NCBI GenBank assembly: GCA_946811185.2
Contig: OX328096.1
Coordinates: forward strand, 51,846,252-51,910,251
DNA length: 64,000 nucleotides
Reading direction: 5' to 3'
DNA from: Hippopus hippopus
Lineage: Eukaryota > Mollusca > Bivalvia > Cardiida > Cardiidae
Part shown: in pieces, positions 22,260 through 33,825 of the stretch
How positions within the stretch are numbered: the first letter of the stretch is position 1
How the letters are laid out: each line of letters starts with the position of its first letter
Made by a program: the position numbers and the translations under genes
The notes under the pieces: model-generated
What the model saw: only the letters and a program-made list of their open reading frames with translations
The model's database searches: none
Told to the model about the DNA's origin: nothing

Positions 22260-25200
22260 GTCAAAGCTTTATACAGTATTTTACAACATACTTGAAATGC
22301 TATGGCAATTTATCTTGTACCAAGACTGTTTGTCTGGTTAAATGAAGTACCTGGCTCTTCACAATATAGGGTATTCGTGTATTGATATATGGTATATATA
22401 TGATGTTTGATTTTGTGTGACTCTTTCTTTGCAAGTAGAATAATTTAAAATACTTCTTATTTCCATTAGTGGAACTCTTCAAATTAAAGTCGCGTGTAAT
22501 CCTATGACAGTGACCATGTGTAATCTAAAGTCAATTGCAATATATAAGAAACTATGCAACTATCTTTACCAATACACATTTCGTTCCAATGCCTCACTGG
22601 ATCCCCTGGGTTTTCATAGGAATGTCCTTGGGCAAGACACTTCAGAGCCCTAGCCTAGTTCTGGTGAAACCCAGGAAATACAATCATGAGTTTGTGAGCT
22701 GTTGCCGTGATATGACTGAAATAATGTTCAAAGCGGTGTAAAACACATTCAATCAATCAATCAATCTCATTTGTTATGCTGGGTTTGTTAATGTTTTGTT
22801 CCGTATCTGGCCTAATAATATTGACTGTCTTGCGAGACTGGTTCATGTTCAAAGCAAAATATACTAATATAGAAAATTTATCATTCCCTGCAATCAGTGA
22901 CAATCCTACTTTTAAAGATGTATACAATGGCTCTTATACGTGTATTTGTCAGTATATGACTGATTAGTTGCTTAGGCAAATGCATTTAGGATATTGGATT
23001 AGTTGTCTATTTTGTTATTGGTGGACATTTACTTTTGATATTGATGCAAAATGATGAATACTTAGGTAAGATTATATCATTATGTTTTATTCTGACGAAT
23101 TTGTATTAGAGGTAGTAGTATGATCTGTAAGGTGGTCATTGACGGTGTGCAGTAAAAATGTGTAAAAATGTCAGGTAAAAATGCCAAAGGTAAAAATGTC
23201 AAAGGTAAAAATGTCAGAGTCAAAATGGTAAATATGCTAGAGGTAATAATGTCATAGTTAAAAGTGCCAGATGTATTAAATATATATGTATTTTATATAT
23301 GTGGGGAAAAAAGCAGTATCCATTGGGGTTAGCTGAGTTGAAGGTTCGATATCTGGTTGAAGCAATGAGAAACAATTTCCTCTGGCCTACCACCAATTGT
23401 CATTGCATTACAGAAAAGCTATTATTTGTAGATCTGATGATATTCCAGTTGTTCTATACAATGTACATATATTTATTATTTATTTACCTTCAAGATTGGA
23501 CTGTACTAAATGTACGATCCCATCTTGGTCCTACACTGTCAGGAACAAAAGTGGGTAAAGGAGAACATATATGTACATGTAATAAAATATAGTCAATACA
23601 TCTGGCATTTTTACCTATGACATTATTACCTCTGGCATATTTACCACTTTGACTCTGACATTTTTACCTCTGGCATTTTAGTATCTGGCATTTTTACCTA
23701 CAATCTTGTTGACACATTTTTGTGATCTCTGAACTGTAAGAGAAAGACTTAACACTGTGGTCTTGAAATGTAATAGAGTGACAGCTTCTGATGTCTCTGA
23801 TTCAATATCTATTCAAAGCATGAAATACATCAATTCTGTTATTTCTTCAAAATTTTATATGGAAGAAATGAATAAAAAGGGAACAAGAAGGTTGGACCAT
23901 TTACCTGTTTACATCCCTGTTCTGACAACTGTTAGAGGAGAAGGCTTTTAAAGACATTGTTGGAAAAGATGAAAATTTTAGTGCATCATAATTATTAGGG
24001 TATTGGAACATTATTTCTCATTCTACAAGGTATCCCAACTAAAATAGGAACTATGTTTGTGGTCATTTTTGGACTTCTGTATTTCAGCTGGATATACCAA
24101 CTATGCAGCCCCTCAAAGTGGACCTCCACCAGGTATATCAACCCATTAATTTGATCAATGGCTTATTTAGGAACTACGAAAAAAAAAATTAAACAAACTG
24201 CACAAAGGACATCATTAAAGGATTTGCATTCTAATGATTATGGAAAACTTTGTTGACAAATGGAGAAAATTTTTATTATAATGGATAATAATTTCTTTAC
24301 CAACACTGTTTGCAAATGCTGTCATCTGCAGATGTATGAAATATTGTATTTGTGCTGTAATAGGTTGGCTGTGAGTGCTTAAGTTGATGAAATGGACTTC
24401 TGTGGAGAAATAAATCTTGGTAGGTTCCAGGTAGTTAGCTGGAATTCCTTACATACATGTACTTCAAAACAATGTTTATCATAGATCAAACTGAACATTA
24501 TATGAAGCCTAATCTTGTTCTATTGTCTACTAGTAGAAGCTTCCCTCTTGATCCTATCCCAGCTGAGCCCTGGAAGCTCAGTTTGTAGCATACAGGACTT
24601 GAGAAAAAGGCGTTGCTGGTTTGATCCCCGGCTCGGCCAATTTCTTTCCAAGGATTGACGATAGTCATTGCAACAGGATTCATTCCTCTCTCACAGCTGA
24701 CCATTGTTTTGACGATGGTTATGTGGGAAAGCAGCCAGTGGCTTGGAAAGAATATTGTGAGGAATAGTGGTAAAAGAATCTCCAGGAAAGCATGGATAAG
24801 TGCACTGGCCACAGCAATATAACTGAAATAATGCTGAAAAGGGTGTTAAACACCATACAATCTATCAATCTTGATCCTATCCCAAGTATCACATACCTAA
24901 TTCAAATAAAGTTACATAGGGAAAATTCAAAATGTGTATAATTGTTTTGGAATACATTCAATGCCTGCTCACAGCTTTGAGGTATTGATCATGGTCCGGT
25001 ACTCAGCGATTTCTTTTAGTATTTTCTTGTCTTCTTCCAATGAGTTATTCAAATTCATTTACCATCATGTACATTTTGAGATTTGTTTATGAAATTGTTT
25101 CAGTGTTTGTTTGGTTAGAGGCTTGAAACAGAAAACAATTGTACAATTTTGAAAATTGTCACTAAAAAGGATTAAATGGTTAAAACTCTTTTTTAAGCCC

Positions 25201-28200
25201 ACCTGAGTAAGAAGTGCTCAAGTTGAGCTTTTGTGACCATACTGTGTCCGTTGCCCACCGTCACCTTTTACCATGTGAACGCTCTAGAGGCTACATTTTC
25301 AGTCTAATACTCATGAAAATTCGTCGGAATGTTTGTACTGACAACATCAGATAAGTGTGAAAATGGGTCATGTGGGGTAAAAAACTAGATCACATTGTGG
25401 TAAAACCCTGTGTACACTCTTAAGGCCACATTTTCTGTCCAATACTCGTATTACATGTACTTGGTAACAACGTTTGTCTTGATGATATCTTGGATGAGTT
25501 TGAAAATGAGTCACATCAATTCAAAAACTAGGTCACCTGGTCAAACATTTGTAAAACCTTGTCTATACTCTAGAGGCCACATTTTCAGTTCAAAACTAAT
25601 GACAGTTGGTCAGCATGTTTGTCATGATAATATCTCAGATGAGTGTGAAAAGAGATAACAATGAGTCAAAAATTAGGTCACAGGGTCAGATCTTAGAAAC
25701 ACCTCATTTACACTTTAGAGGCCACATTTTCAGTCCAATGTTCCTGAAAGTTAGTAAGAATGTTTCTCTCCATATGTCGAACAAATTTGAAAAAGGGTTA
25801 CATGAGGTAAAAAACTAGGTCACAGGAGAAAAACCTTGTGCATGCTCTGGAGGCCACATTTTCAGTCCAGTACGTAGTTGTGAAATTTGGTCAGAATCTG
25901 TTTCTTAAAGATACCTTGGATGACTTTGGAACTGGGTCATCTCAGATTGAAAACATCTGGAATCTGGTCAGATATTTGAAACGTTCTAGAGGCCACACCT
26001 TCAGTTCAATACCGGTACTCATGAAAAATGGTCAGCATCTTTTTTGTGATAATATCTCAGATGTCTTTGAAAATGAGTCATGTTGGGTCAAAAACTAGGT
26101 CACCAGGTCAAATCTTAAGAAAACCTTGTGTGCACTCTAATCACATTTTCAGTCCAATACTTCTGAAACTTGATCAGAGATTTTGCTTTCTCGATATCTT
26201 GGATTGTCTAGAAAATGGGTCATGTCTAGTCAAAATATTGGTCATGGAGTCAAATCTTAAAAAACAAAACATGTATGCTCTAGAGGCCACTTTCCTTGTC
26301 CAAAACTCATGAAACTTGTTCAGAATGTTTGTCTTGAGGATATCTTGAATGAGGAAAAAATGGATCATATTGGGACAAAAACTAGGTCAACGGGACAATT
26401 CTTTTAACTCTTTACTGCACAATGCTGACTTTTAACGACCATTGGAAAAAAGCCTTTTCAAAACATTGTGGGAAAAGGAGAAAATGCTGGTAACCAGCAG
26501 TTTCTCCTTTTCCTACATTATTTTCTTCCCAATCCGAGAAAATTGCACCATTTGAGCCACACTGAAATTTTTGTCTGCAAATGCTTTAAATTTGGACATT
26601 GCTAAAATTTTGTCGTCTGGTAAAGGGTTAAAAACCTTGTGTATGCTCTAGTGGCATCATTTTCTCTACAATACTCGTGAAATACTGTAAAAATGCTTGT
26701 CTTGATATCTCAGAAGAGATTGGAAATAGGTCATCTTCGGTCAAAAGGGCTTAGGTGAGGTACTTTAGGGCCATCATTGCCCTCTTTTTTTCTACAGCCT
26801 ATGGCTATGGTACCCAGCCATCTGCTCCTCCACACGGATATGGCCCAAAAGTAGGACAAAGAGCTGGTTACCAGCCTTTACCATCATACCAGCAGAATGT
26901 TATTATTCAGCCGCAGCAACGGATAGTGGTGGTTGGAGGTTGCCCATCATGCAGGGTAGGTTGAAAAAAAAAATTAACTCTTTACCAGATGACAAAATTT
27001 TAGACTTGTCTATTTTGGAAGCTTTTGCAGTCGACAATTTAAATGTGTCTCAATGATAGAATTTCTCTTTCTCGTTGAAAGAGAGGAAAACATTACAGGA
27101 AAGCAGAAAACGCTGGTTACCAGCATTTTCTCCATAGCCCACATTTGTTTCAAGAGCCTTTTTCCCTGAGGTTCGTTAACTCAGGACCACCTGGCATATG
27201 GTTAAGCTACGACATTTGATCAACAACCACCCTCCACCACCTTGGAGAAAAAAAAAAAAACAAAGGAAAATAGTATTGAAGAAAGTTTGTTTTTGGAAAC
27301 CAGATTACAGTTACCCTTCTGCAAACAGGATCAGAAATTTTACAGAAAAAACAATCAAAGGATGGGACTATTTTTAGTGTTTCAACATGTAATATCTGTA
27401 AACATCTAATGTAAAGCAAAATAAATAAACAAATCATCGTCTAATGTAAATCAAAATACTTGAAAAGAATTGAATATATCAATTTTTGGGAAGGTTTTTT
27501 TCTTTTTTTATCAAAAAAAAAAAAAAAAAGGAAAGAACTTTCCAAATATAAACTGGTCACTTGTCATTTTACTCTTTCCCACATGACAGAAATTTGGACT
27601 TGTCTGAAATGGAAGCATTTTAAGACTACACTTTTATTACTTGAATAAATTGACCTGAAATTGACCTTTATGCAAAGAATAATTACAGAGTGAATATTTA
27701 TATCATCGGGTGGAATCGGACGGTACGGAAATTCTGTTAGCGGTAAATGTCGTCTTTGACCCATACAGTGCGATAGTCAGAATATGAGAGCTTTTGAGGA
27801 TGACATGGATCAAGATCAGACTGCAAAGAAAGTGCATCTTGGATCTATGTCACCCACCACATATTAACAACTTAAACCAACAAAAGCATGTTTATTTCAG
27901 GTATTTTCAGTACTCTTTAAAGACACGATAAATCTATTATCTGCATAAAGAGTTGAAAATCGTTCCATAGTTCCGCATGCAGACAACATTAGCCGAAGCT
28001 AGGTTTGGACAATTATTCAACCGTGTACTATATGGAAATAGAGGTCACTTATTTCATGTCAGTTTGAACGGGAAATAAATATGGTTAAAATGAATTAACT
28101 TTTCTTCGATTGGGAAGAAAAACATTGTGGGAAAAGGAGAAAATGCTGTTACCAGCATTTTCTTCTATTCCCAAAGTGTTTTTATAAGGCTTTTTGTTCA

Positions 28201-28769
28201 GGGCCTTTAAAACTCCGGATTGTGCGGTAAAGGGTAAAAGACAATTTCGAACACATACAAACTCGCATGTTTTACAAGATACATTTACAATGATACCACA
28301 TAGAGGTAAACAATGGAAGACAACTTTGAAAACAAGAGAGGCTTTTGAAAGTTTTTTTTAATGCACACTGTGATTGCACATAGAAGGTGCTTGACAATAT
28401 TCAGAGTGTGCTTATTCTTTCTTTAATAATCTAGGATTGTGTCCTAGATTGTGAATGATAACTGTTGAAATTTACTCATTATGGACCCCCCCCCCCCCCC
28501 CGTTTGATGGTTAGGGCAATTAATTATTTGAAACGGGAAATCCTTGTGCAAGCCCTGTAAGCGCTGTTGGTCAAGCAGGAATATTGTTCGAAAAAAGCAT
28601 TGCAATACATTTAATGGTTTTCTTTTTGTTTCAGGTAGGTGTACTGGAAGATGATTTTACCTGTCTAGGTGTTTGTTGTGCTATACTGTTTTTCCCGATT
28701 GGAATTCTCTGCTGCCTTTTAATGAAACAGCGGCGCTGTCCTAACTGTGGAGCAGTATTTGAATCATGA
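22214..28769 (+). CDS. BRI3: Brain protein I3 homologue, complete four-exon gene
   Basis: Coding exons 22214-22259, 24088-24132, 26798-26955 and 28635-28769 give 384 nt, 127 aa plus stop; family members are about 125 aa. The N-terminal half is a Pro/Tyr/Gly-rich cytosolic tail (PPPSYQ, a PPxY-like motif). The C-terminal half has [14 protein letters not shown], a hydrophobic segment [20 protein letters not shown] and a final [15 protein letters not shown]3 is a small endolysosomal membrane protein of poorly known biochemistry. The paired CPxC motifs around a membrane segment recall LITAF-like proteins. Upstream, an acceptor-like TTATTTTTAG at 22163-22172 hints at a further 5' UTR exon. Confidence 0.93.
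22590..22770 (+). repeat. SINE 3' half with (CAAT)n tail
   Basis: CCCTAGCCTAGTTCTGGTGA, GATATGACTGAAATAATGTT, then AATCAATCAATCAATC. Related to copies at 24555, 28890, 36755 and 43600. Confidence 0.75.
22771..23162. other. BRI3 intron 1 segment
   Basis: AT-rich; nothing recognised. Confidence 0.4.
23163..23700. mobile_element. Fold-back element with ~115 bp inverted arms
   Basis: The left arm (23163-23279) is built of repeated GGTAAAAATGTCA; the right arm (23593-23700) is its reverse complement (CATTTTTACC units). The loop is about 310 bp without a transposase. A target duplication is not clear. Confidence 0.82.
24088..24132 (+). CDS. BRI3: BRI3 exon 2
   Basis: 45 nt between TATTTCAG and GTATAT, encoding [15 protein letters not shown] with both junctions in phase 1. 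Matches the Pro/Tyr-rich composition of the tail. Confidence 0.8.
24555..24870 (+). repeat. Full-length tRNA-derived SINE
   Basis: The head has GAAGCTCAGTTTGTAGCATA (A-box-like) and GGTTTGATCCCCGGCTC (B-box-like). The body includes CAGTGGCTTGGAAAGAATAT and the tail TATAACTGAAATAATGCTGA...CAATCTATCAATC. Confidence 0.75.
25195..26790 (+). repeat. Second copy of the ~150 bp unit array, in BRI3 intron 2
   Basis: Same unit family and orientation as 20515-22163, head CCCACCTGAGTAAGAAGTGC, tail GGGCCATCATTGCCCTC (26769-26785). The tail runs straight into the polypyrimidine tract and acceptor of BRI3 exon 3 (26798). Confidence 0.88.
26404..26631 (+). mobile_element. TTAA/CCCTTT MITE copy nested in tandem array
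   Basis: Full copy that interrupts a unit of the 25195-26790 array in BRI3 intron 2; array sequence resumes directly after it. Confidence 0.9.
26798..26955 (+). CDS. BRI3: BRI3 exon 3
   Basis: Encodes [17 protein letters not shown], then [20 protein letters not shown] and R. The pyrimidine tract directly follows the 3' hairpin of a tandem-repeat element, and a MITE starts 18 bp after the donor. Confidence 0.92.
26974..27205 (-). mobile_element. TTAA/CCCTTT MITE copy beside BRI3 exon 3 donor
   Basis: Starts TTAACTCTTTACCAGATGAC, 18 bp after the exon 3 splice donor. Confidence 0.87.
27206..28074. other. BRI3 intron 3 segment
   Basis: AT-rich with poly-A runs and one weak hairpin repeat (27803-27850). 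No gene seen. Confidence 0.4.
28075..28238 (-). mobile_element. TTAA/CCCTTT MITE copy, partial
   Basis: Hairpin and the GCGGTAAAGGGT terminus are present; the other terminus is lost. Confidence 0.75.
28484..28501. repeat. Poly-C run
   Basis: Run of about 17 C, in BRI3 intron 3; length is likely variable. Confidence 0.85.
28635..28769 (+). CDS. BRI3: BRI3 exon 4 (stop)
   Basis: Acceptor TTGTTTCAG. Encodes [20 protein letters not shown], then [12 protein letters not shown] and [12 protein letters not shown], with TGA at 28767-28769. The most conserved part of the family. Confidence 0.95.
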   Translation, partial: VGVLEDDFTCLGVCCAILFFPIGILCCLLMKQRRCPNCGAVFES

Positions 28770-28889
28770 AACCACCACATTTTACTTCTCAAATTATGAT
28801 TGTAGAAGAACTCTTTCTCTTTTGTATTATGCTTTTATTTTTCTCTTTTACTAATTACTTCTTGAAGACAAGTTTTTCATCTTACAGCT

Positions 28890-29112
28890 GAGTACTTTCA
28901 GCCCTGTGGCAAAAGGATTTTGTCTCTACATGAGCAATGTCTCCTGCCACAGCAACCAGTGGTTTTGGAAGAATATTGTTTGAAATACAGGTACAATGGT
29001 AAAAGCAACCCCAGGACAGCATGGTCAGGTACACTGGCCACCACTGTGTAATTGGAATCATGATGAAAACCATGTTAAACAAGTCAACATACAGTCGAAA
29101 CAATCTCCAAGC
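28890..29112 (+). repeat. SINE 3' body copy
   Basis: CAGTGGTTTTGGAAGAATAT, CAGGACAGCATGGTCAGGTA and a diverged tail match the body of the SINE at 24555. It lies just downstream of the BRI3 stop. Confidence 0.6.
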
Positions 29113-29144
29113 CACAATGTTCTGATATGTTGAAGAATTAAGCC

Positions 29145-29312
29145 TTAACCCTTTACCTCACAATCTGGAGAACCAACATTTTATCCTTTTCTCACTATGT
29201 TTTCTACCCTATCAAAGACAAAAAACAGTTATCTTAGTAACATTTAATTTGCAGTCTGCAAATGCTTTCAATTTGGTCAGGTCCAAAATTTTGTTGTTTG
29301 GTGAAGAGTTAA
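29145..29312 (+). mobile_element. TTAA/CCCTTT MITE copy with internal deletion
   Basis: Both termini are present (TTAACCCTTTACC, GGTGAAGAGTTAA); the left hairpin arm is missing. Confidence 0.8.
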
Positions 29313-30049
29313 TTCATGCGATTATCACTACAGCACAAGGCTTTTTTCAAAGTTGTCTTCCACCAATTTGTTTCAGGAGAAAATGACTACCTCACGGTTG
29401 TTATGTAAAGGGTTAACACTTTCCAGTTTAAGTGACCCTGAGTAAATTGAAATGGTGAATGGTGGGGAAAAAAGGAATATGCTGGAAACCATGTTTTTTG
29501 TCCTTTCAATGAATAGTCAGATCATTTAAGCCTGTTTATTTTGTCAGTCACAAGTGGTTCATTTTCCACAGGTCTAAAATGTTGTCATTTCCTAAAGAGT
29601 ATGATATATGTACATGCACTTTGTATATAAACAGAAACTACCAGTATATTGGTTGAAAATCAAACAAAGGAGGGTAACCAAAACTGTAGTATGAAATGCT
29701 ACTAGTGTGAAGTACATAATTATAAGCAGATATTGAAAATGATTCTTGTAAACCATATTCTGCTAAATTTAAATTGTTGATAATTACACAGATATACCTA
29801 AGTTACATTGCATTAACATGGGGTTAAGTTGACAGAAACTACTGATAAGGAAAATTTAGAGGAAGATCAGAACGTAAATTTTGTGCAGGCTGATCTTTCT
29901 TTACACTCTCCACAGAATATAGTCATGTATGGTAGCAAAAAGCAGGAAAGAGTTTATTTCATTGAGAACTATCTGATTTATAGCTCACCTCCAAAATGTT
30001 GGGTAGATCTGCAGGTGAAAAAATGTCAAGCTATCTGAAGCCAGTCACG
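29313..30049. other. Intergenic, no gene
   Basis: Contains small MITE scraps (29395-29600) and an open frame at 29829-30038 without coding signs. Confidence 0.4.
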
Positions 30050-30278
30050 TTAATTTACCCTTTGCCACACTTTAAACGACTTTTAACAAACCTGAGAAAG
30101 AATACTTTAGAAAACATTGTAGGAAAAGGAGAAAATGCCGGTGACCAGCATTTTCTACTTTTCCCATAATTACCCCTTCCCAAAACAAATTTCAATTTTT
30201 GAGTCAAATTTATTTTGTCGTCTGTAAATGCTTTCAATTTGGACTAGTCTAAAATTTTGTCTTTTGGTAAAATGTTAA
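30050..30278 (+). mobile_element. TTAA/CCCTTT MITE copy
   Basis: Full length, slightly diverged terminus TTAATTTACCC. Confidence 0.83.
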
Positions 30279-30297
30279 GCCATGCAGGTCTGAGTAT

Positions 30298-30517
30298 CTT
30301 AACTGTGTAACACATCACAAAATTTTTGACTTGTCCAGATTCAAAGCAGTTGCAGATGGCAAATTAAAAGTGGCTCAAATATGAAACTTGGCTTTAACTG
30401 AGTGGAAAACATTGTTGGAAAAGGAGAAAATGCTGTTCACCAGCATTTTCTCCTTTTCCCACAATGTCTTCAAAAGATTTCTTTTGTTTAAACTCGGGAC
30501 TGTGTGGTAAGGGGATA
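30298..30517 (-). mobile_element. TTAA/CCCTTT MITE copy
   Basis: Near full length, opposite orientation to the copy 20 bp upstream. Confidence 0.83.
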
Positions 30518-30869
30518 AAATCTCAAGTAAACCCAATAGACAATTTCATTCTAGAGTAAGACCCAAATAAGTGTAATATAGTGGCTGCCTTTTGTCTTTA
30601 GTGTTTCTGCAAAGCAGACAGTGTAGATCAAAGATCAGACTGCAGGTTTTGTGCAGTCTGATCTTTGATCTTCATTGGCCGCAAAAGCAACTTTGGTAGT
30701 GAAAGGCGCTTTCAGGTAGTTTCTCCATTTACCAGACCCCTCATTATTAGATCTAGGAGATGTACCATAATACATAGACTAATAATATTCAACTTACAAT
30801 TATTGAGTCAGATAAGAAATGTTTATATGTAATTTAATTCAGTTCAGTCTGGTGTGTTAATGATCCTGT

Positions 30870-31025
30870 GAAAGGAAGTCTTAAAAAACATTGTGGGAAA
30901 AAGAAAAAAATGATGGTGGTCAGCACTTTCTCTTTTTCTCACAATTTTTTCAACCCTTTCAAAAAGAATTGTATTTGAGCCACAATTGTATTTGTTGTCA
31001 GCAAACTTGTGCTTTCAATTTGAAG
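30870..31025 (+). mobile_element. Partial MITE copies not listed singly
   Basis: This partial copy keeps the hairpin only. Other fragments of the same family lie near 41185-41350, 45940-46115, 55407-55500 and 63010-63140. Confidence 0.65.
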
Positions 31026-31065
31026 ACACACTGAGCACATTGAGGAAAACAAAAGTTTATGATGA

Positions 31066-31150
31066 TAGCAGAGAGGAGGGAGAGAGAGGACCAGATTATG
31101 ATGATGAGAGTCAGAGAGAGAGAGTGAGAGAGAAAGAGAGAGAGAAAGCG
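31066..31150. repeat. GA-rich low-complexity tract
   Basis: Imperfect (GA)n with AGAGAGAGAGTGAGAGAG; purine-rich on the plus strand. Confidence 0.85.
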
Positions 31151-31597
31151 GGATGATAATAACAAAATACTTATAAGCTTTACTGTAGAGCTGAAAAAGA
31201 ATATGTAAAAAAGCCTGTTATATTGATAATAGTCTAAAAGTACTTTGATGTAAATATTTTTATGTTTATTTGGTAACAGAGTTGTTTGGCAGAAAAAATC
31301 AAATGTAATACAATTTTTCTGTTCAGTTAACAGAAATACAAAGTTTTTCAATGTCAAACCTCATGTAAATACTGATATAGTTTTATCACAATAAAATGGT
31401 TGATTATGCATTTGTTTACAAGACTTTGCTGTGTTTCTTTCAGTGCACCATGGTTGTTACTAGCTTGATGCTATTTCCTTTGGATTACTTTTTATTCCTT
31501 ATAGCAGACCTCAATTGGAAATATTTGGGCAAAAGGAAAAATTGGGCTTAATTTAATTATTGATTCCTCTTTTGCCATAATGTTTTCTCATACATTT

Positions 31598-32025
31598 ACT
31601 CTCTACCACACAATGTCAAGTTTTAACAACCCTAAAAAAATGCTTTTGAAGACTGGGAAAAGGAGAATATGCTGGCAGCCAGCATTTTCTCATTTTCAAA
31701 CATTGTCTCCTACCCGTTCAAAAACAAATTCCATTATTTAACTCCTTATCACACGAGAAAAATTTACACATGTCCAAATTGAAAGCATTTGCAGATAACA
31801 ATTCAAACTTGGCTCAAATAATGGAATTTGTTTTTGATAGGGTCGAAAATATTGTGGAAAGAGGAGAAAATGCTGGTTAATTTTTCACCGTGTTTTAAAA
31901 AGGCCTCTTCTTCAGAGTTGTCAAAAAATCAGCATTGTGTGATAAAGGGTTAAGCCACATTTAACTTGTCGTCTGTAAATGCTTTGGATTTGAACTAGTC
32001 AATATTTGGTGTTTGGTAACGAGTT
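31598..32025 (+). mobile_element. TTAA/CCCTTT MITE split by a second copy
   Basis: Outer copy halves 31598-31738 and 31953-32025 flank a reverse copy (31739-31952). The break is in the CCATTATTTGAGCCAC-type segment. TTAA at each end of the inner copy reads as the duplicated target. Confidence 0.82.
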
Positions 32026-32389
32026 AATGTGTGAAACCTTTCTTCTATTATATTATTTATTTATATTTTATTCTTCTCATATTTAGTTTGTCTTCCTTAT
32101 ATGCTTTCAATTTTGCAAAGTCTAAACTTTTGTTGTCTGGTAGAAGAGTTAACCAGTTCTTTAACATCCTGACGCAGGCAATAAATACAGGCACAGTTTG
32201 TCTTCTGTAACATAATGCTTAACAGGTAAGATATTACTTTGATCCTCTTCAGAATCTGTAGCATGATGTCCTTGAAGATCAAGCCCGTAAATTCTCACAG
32301 ATCAAGCTTTGTCAGTTTAGCCATGAAGAAAATTTAAAAAAGTGTACCAGGGGATTACTGATAAGATTTTATTAAGCCTTACGATTTTC

Positions 32390-32681
32390 TTACATTCAGG
32401 GAAAAAGAATATGCTGATTGCTAGCATTTTCTGCTTTTCTCACAATGTTTTCTACTCTTTGAAAGACAAGTCCTGTTGTTTATGCCACATTTACTTTGCA
32501 GTATGCAGACGACAGATTAAATGTGACTATAAAAACTGAAATTCCTCCATGGAAGGGTAGAAAACACTGGGGGAAAAGAAGAAAATGCTGGTTACCAGCA
32601 TTTTCTCCTTTTCCCACAATGTTTAAAAAAGCCTTCTCTGTCAGGGTCATTAAAACCAGGGATTGTTTGGTGAAGAGTTAA
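32390..32681. mobile_element. Two half MITE copies joined head to head
   Basis: A plus-oriented half (to about 32500) runs straight into a minus-oriented half ending TGAAGAGTTAA; probably a recombination product. Confidence 0.7.
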
Positions 32682-33489
32682 AAGGGAAAGGCTTCATATG
32701 TTAAAGGCAAGGGCAATAAGATGTGCCCAGCATTGTAATTGTTGAAAGTCCATGGAAGAGGTAAGAAGAAAATATACTAACTAAATGAATCAGCTGATGT
32801 GACAACTCTTGGCAGGCTTCTCGAGAACTGGCATGGTTTATCCAGTACACTTATACCTTGGCTAACAGCATATTTTTATGCTAGATCTAGTGTGTTTTAG
32901 TTGTTCAGTGCTTTCCATTATTTCTGTGCCTTTCAGTAATTCTATGAACTGTTAGGTAAATATCTTACAGCTACATCTATACTTGTTTTCAAGCAGTTTT
33001 AAGCCAGGTTTTAACCCATGTCATCCTTATTTTATGAAATTGTAACCATTCTTGTATCTTCATGCAAAATGTTACTCCTGATGGCTGCAATGTTGCACAG
33101 ATTACGACGGATAGAAAATGCATTTAGTGTATTGGAGGCCTTCAAAGCAATAATATTATGGTTTTCAGTTTTAAATCAGGACAAATCCCTTGAGTTTTTC
33201 TATCCCTTACACCATACATGTGTATATTGGTAATTTATCTATGTTTACACAGCTGAGCCATTCTACACACTTTCAAGTTTCAACAGCTTTTTTCTCTCTA
33301 GTTGTAAGAATGTATCTTTGAAGGGAGACATTAAAAATTTCATTAAATCACACAGTTTTTTTTTTAAACTTTTTAGATATAATCATTACGCTTGTTCAGA
33401 TTTTTTTTTTTCTTTAATTAGTATCGAAACTTGCTTCGGACGAATGGTGAATGGTGGTGACCGGGATTGATTATCCGGGGAATTTTTAC
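32682..33489. other. Upstream region of the integrase/ZnF gene
   Basis: Unique AT-rich sequence until about 33420, then a slightly GC-richer stretch that probably holds the transcription start. No TATA box seen. Confidence 0.4.
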
Positions 33490-33500
33490 AAAATGGCGGT
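33490..33500 (+). promoter_or_regulatory. YY1-like motif and short uORF upstream of the integrase/ZnF gene
   Basis: AAAATGGCGGT matches the YY1 core (AAnATGGCGGC), often found near animal transcription starts. The same ATG (33493) opens a 10-codon ORF ending TAA at 33525, 23 bp before the gene start. If the transcript starts upstream, this uORF could dampen translation. Confidence 0.35.
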
Positions 33501-33548
33501 GAATCAGCGACTTTCATCTGGTTAAATTTTGCATGTAAACAAACAATT

Positions 33549-33825
33549 ATGGCTTCGAAATCTACATCCAAATCATTTCAAAAGGGAGAAGTTGATCTCA
33601 ACTGGGTTATGAAATATCTGAAAGACGGTATTTATCCTTCAGGGCTCAATTTTAGCGAAAAGCGTATGGTCAGGAAAAGGGCGGAAAGATTCTGCTATTT
33701 AAATGGAGACCTGTATTATCTTGGAACTCCAACTGATCAAGAACTCGGCAAAAAAAGCAGAAAGGTTCTTCTTACATACGATGAAAGGTGGAAGAAGGTT
33801 GAAGAAGTACATATTGGTCCAGACG
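33549..33825 (+). CDS. Integrase/ZnF gene exon 1
   Basis: ATG at 33549 (context ACAATTATGG). Encodes residues 1-92: [45 protein letters not shown], the N-terminal lead-in to the integrase zinc-binding domain, with the first His at residue 88. Ends in phase 1. Confidence 0.83.

Noticed and set aside
24555..24635. A functional tRNA gene
   Set aside because: A-box and B-box-like words are present but the cloverleaf stems do not pair well, and it continues into SINE body and tail.
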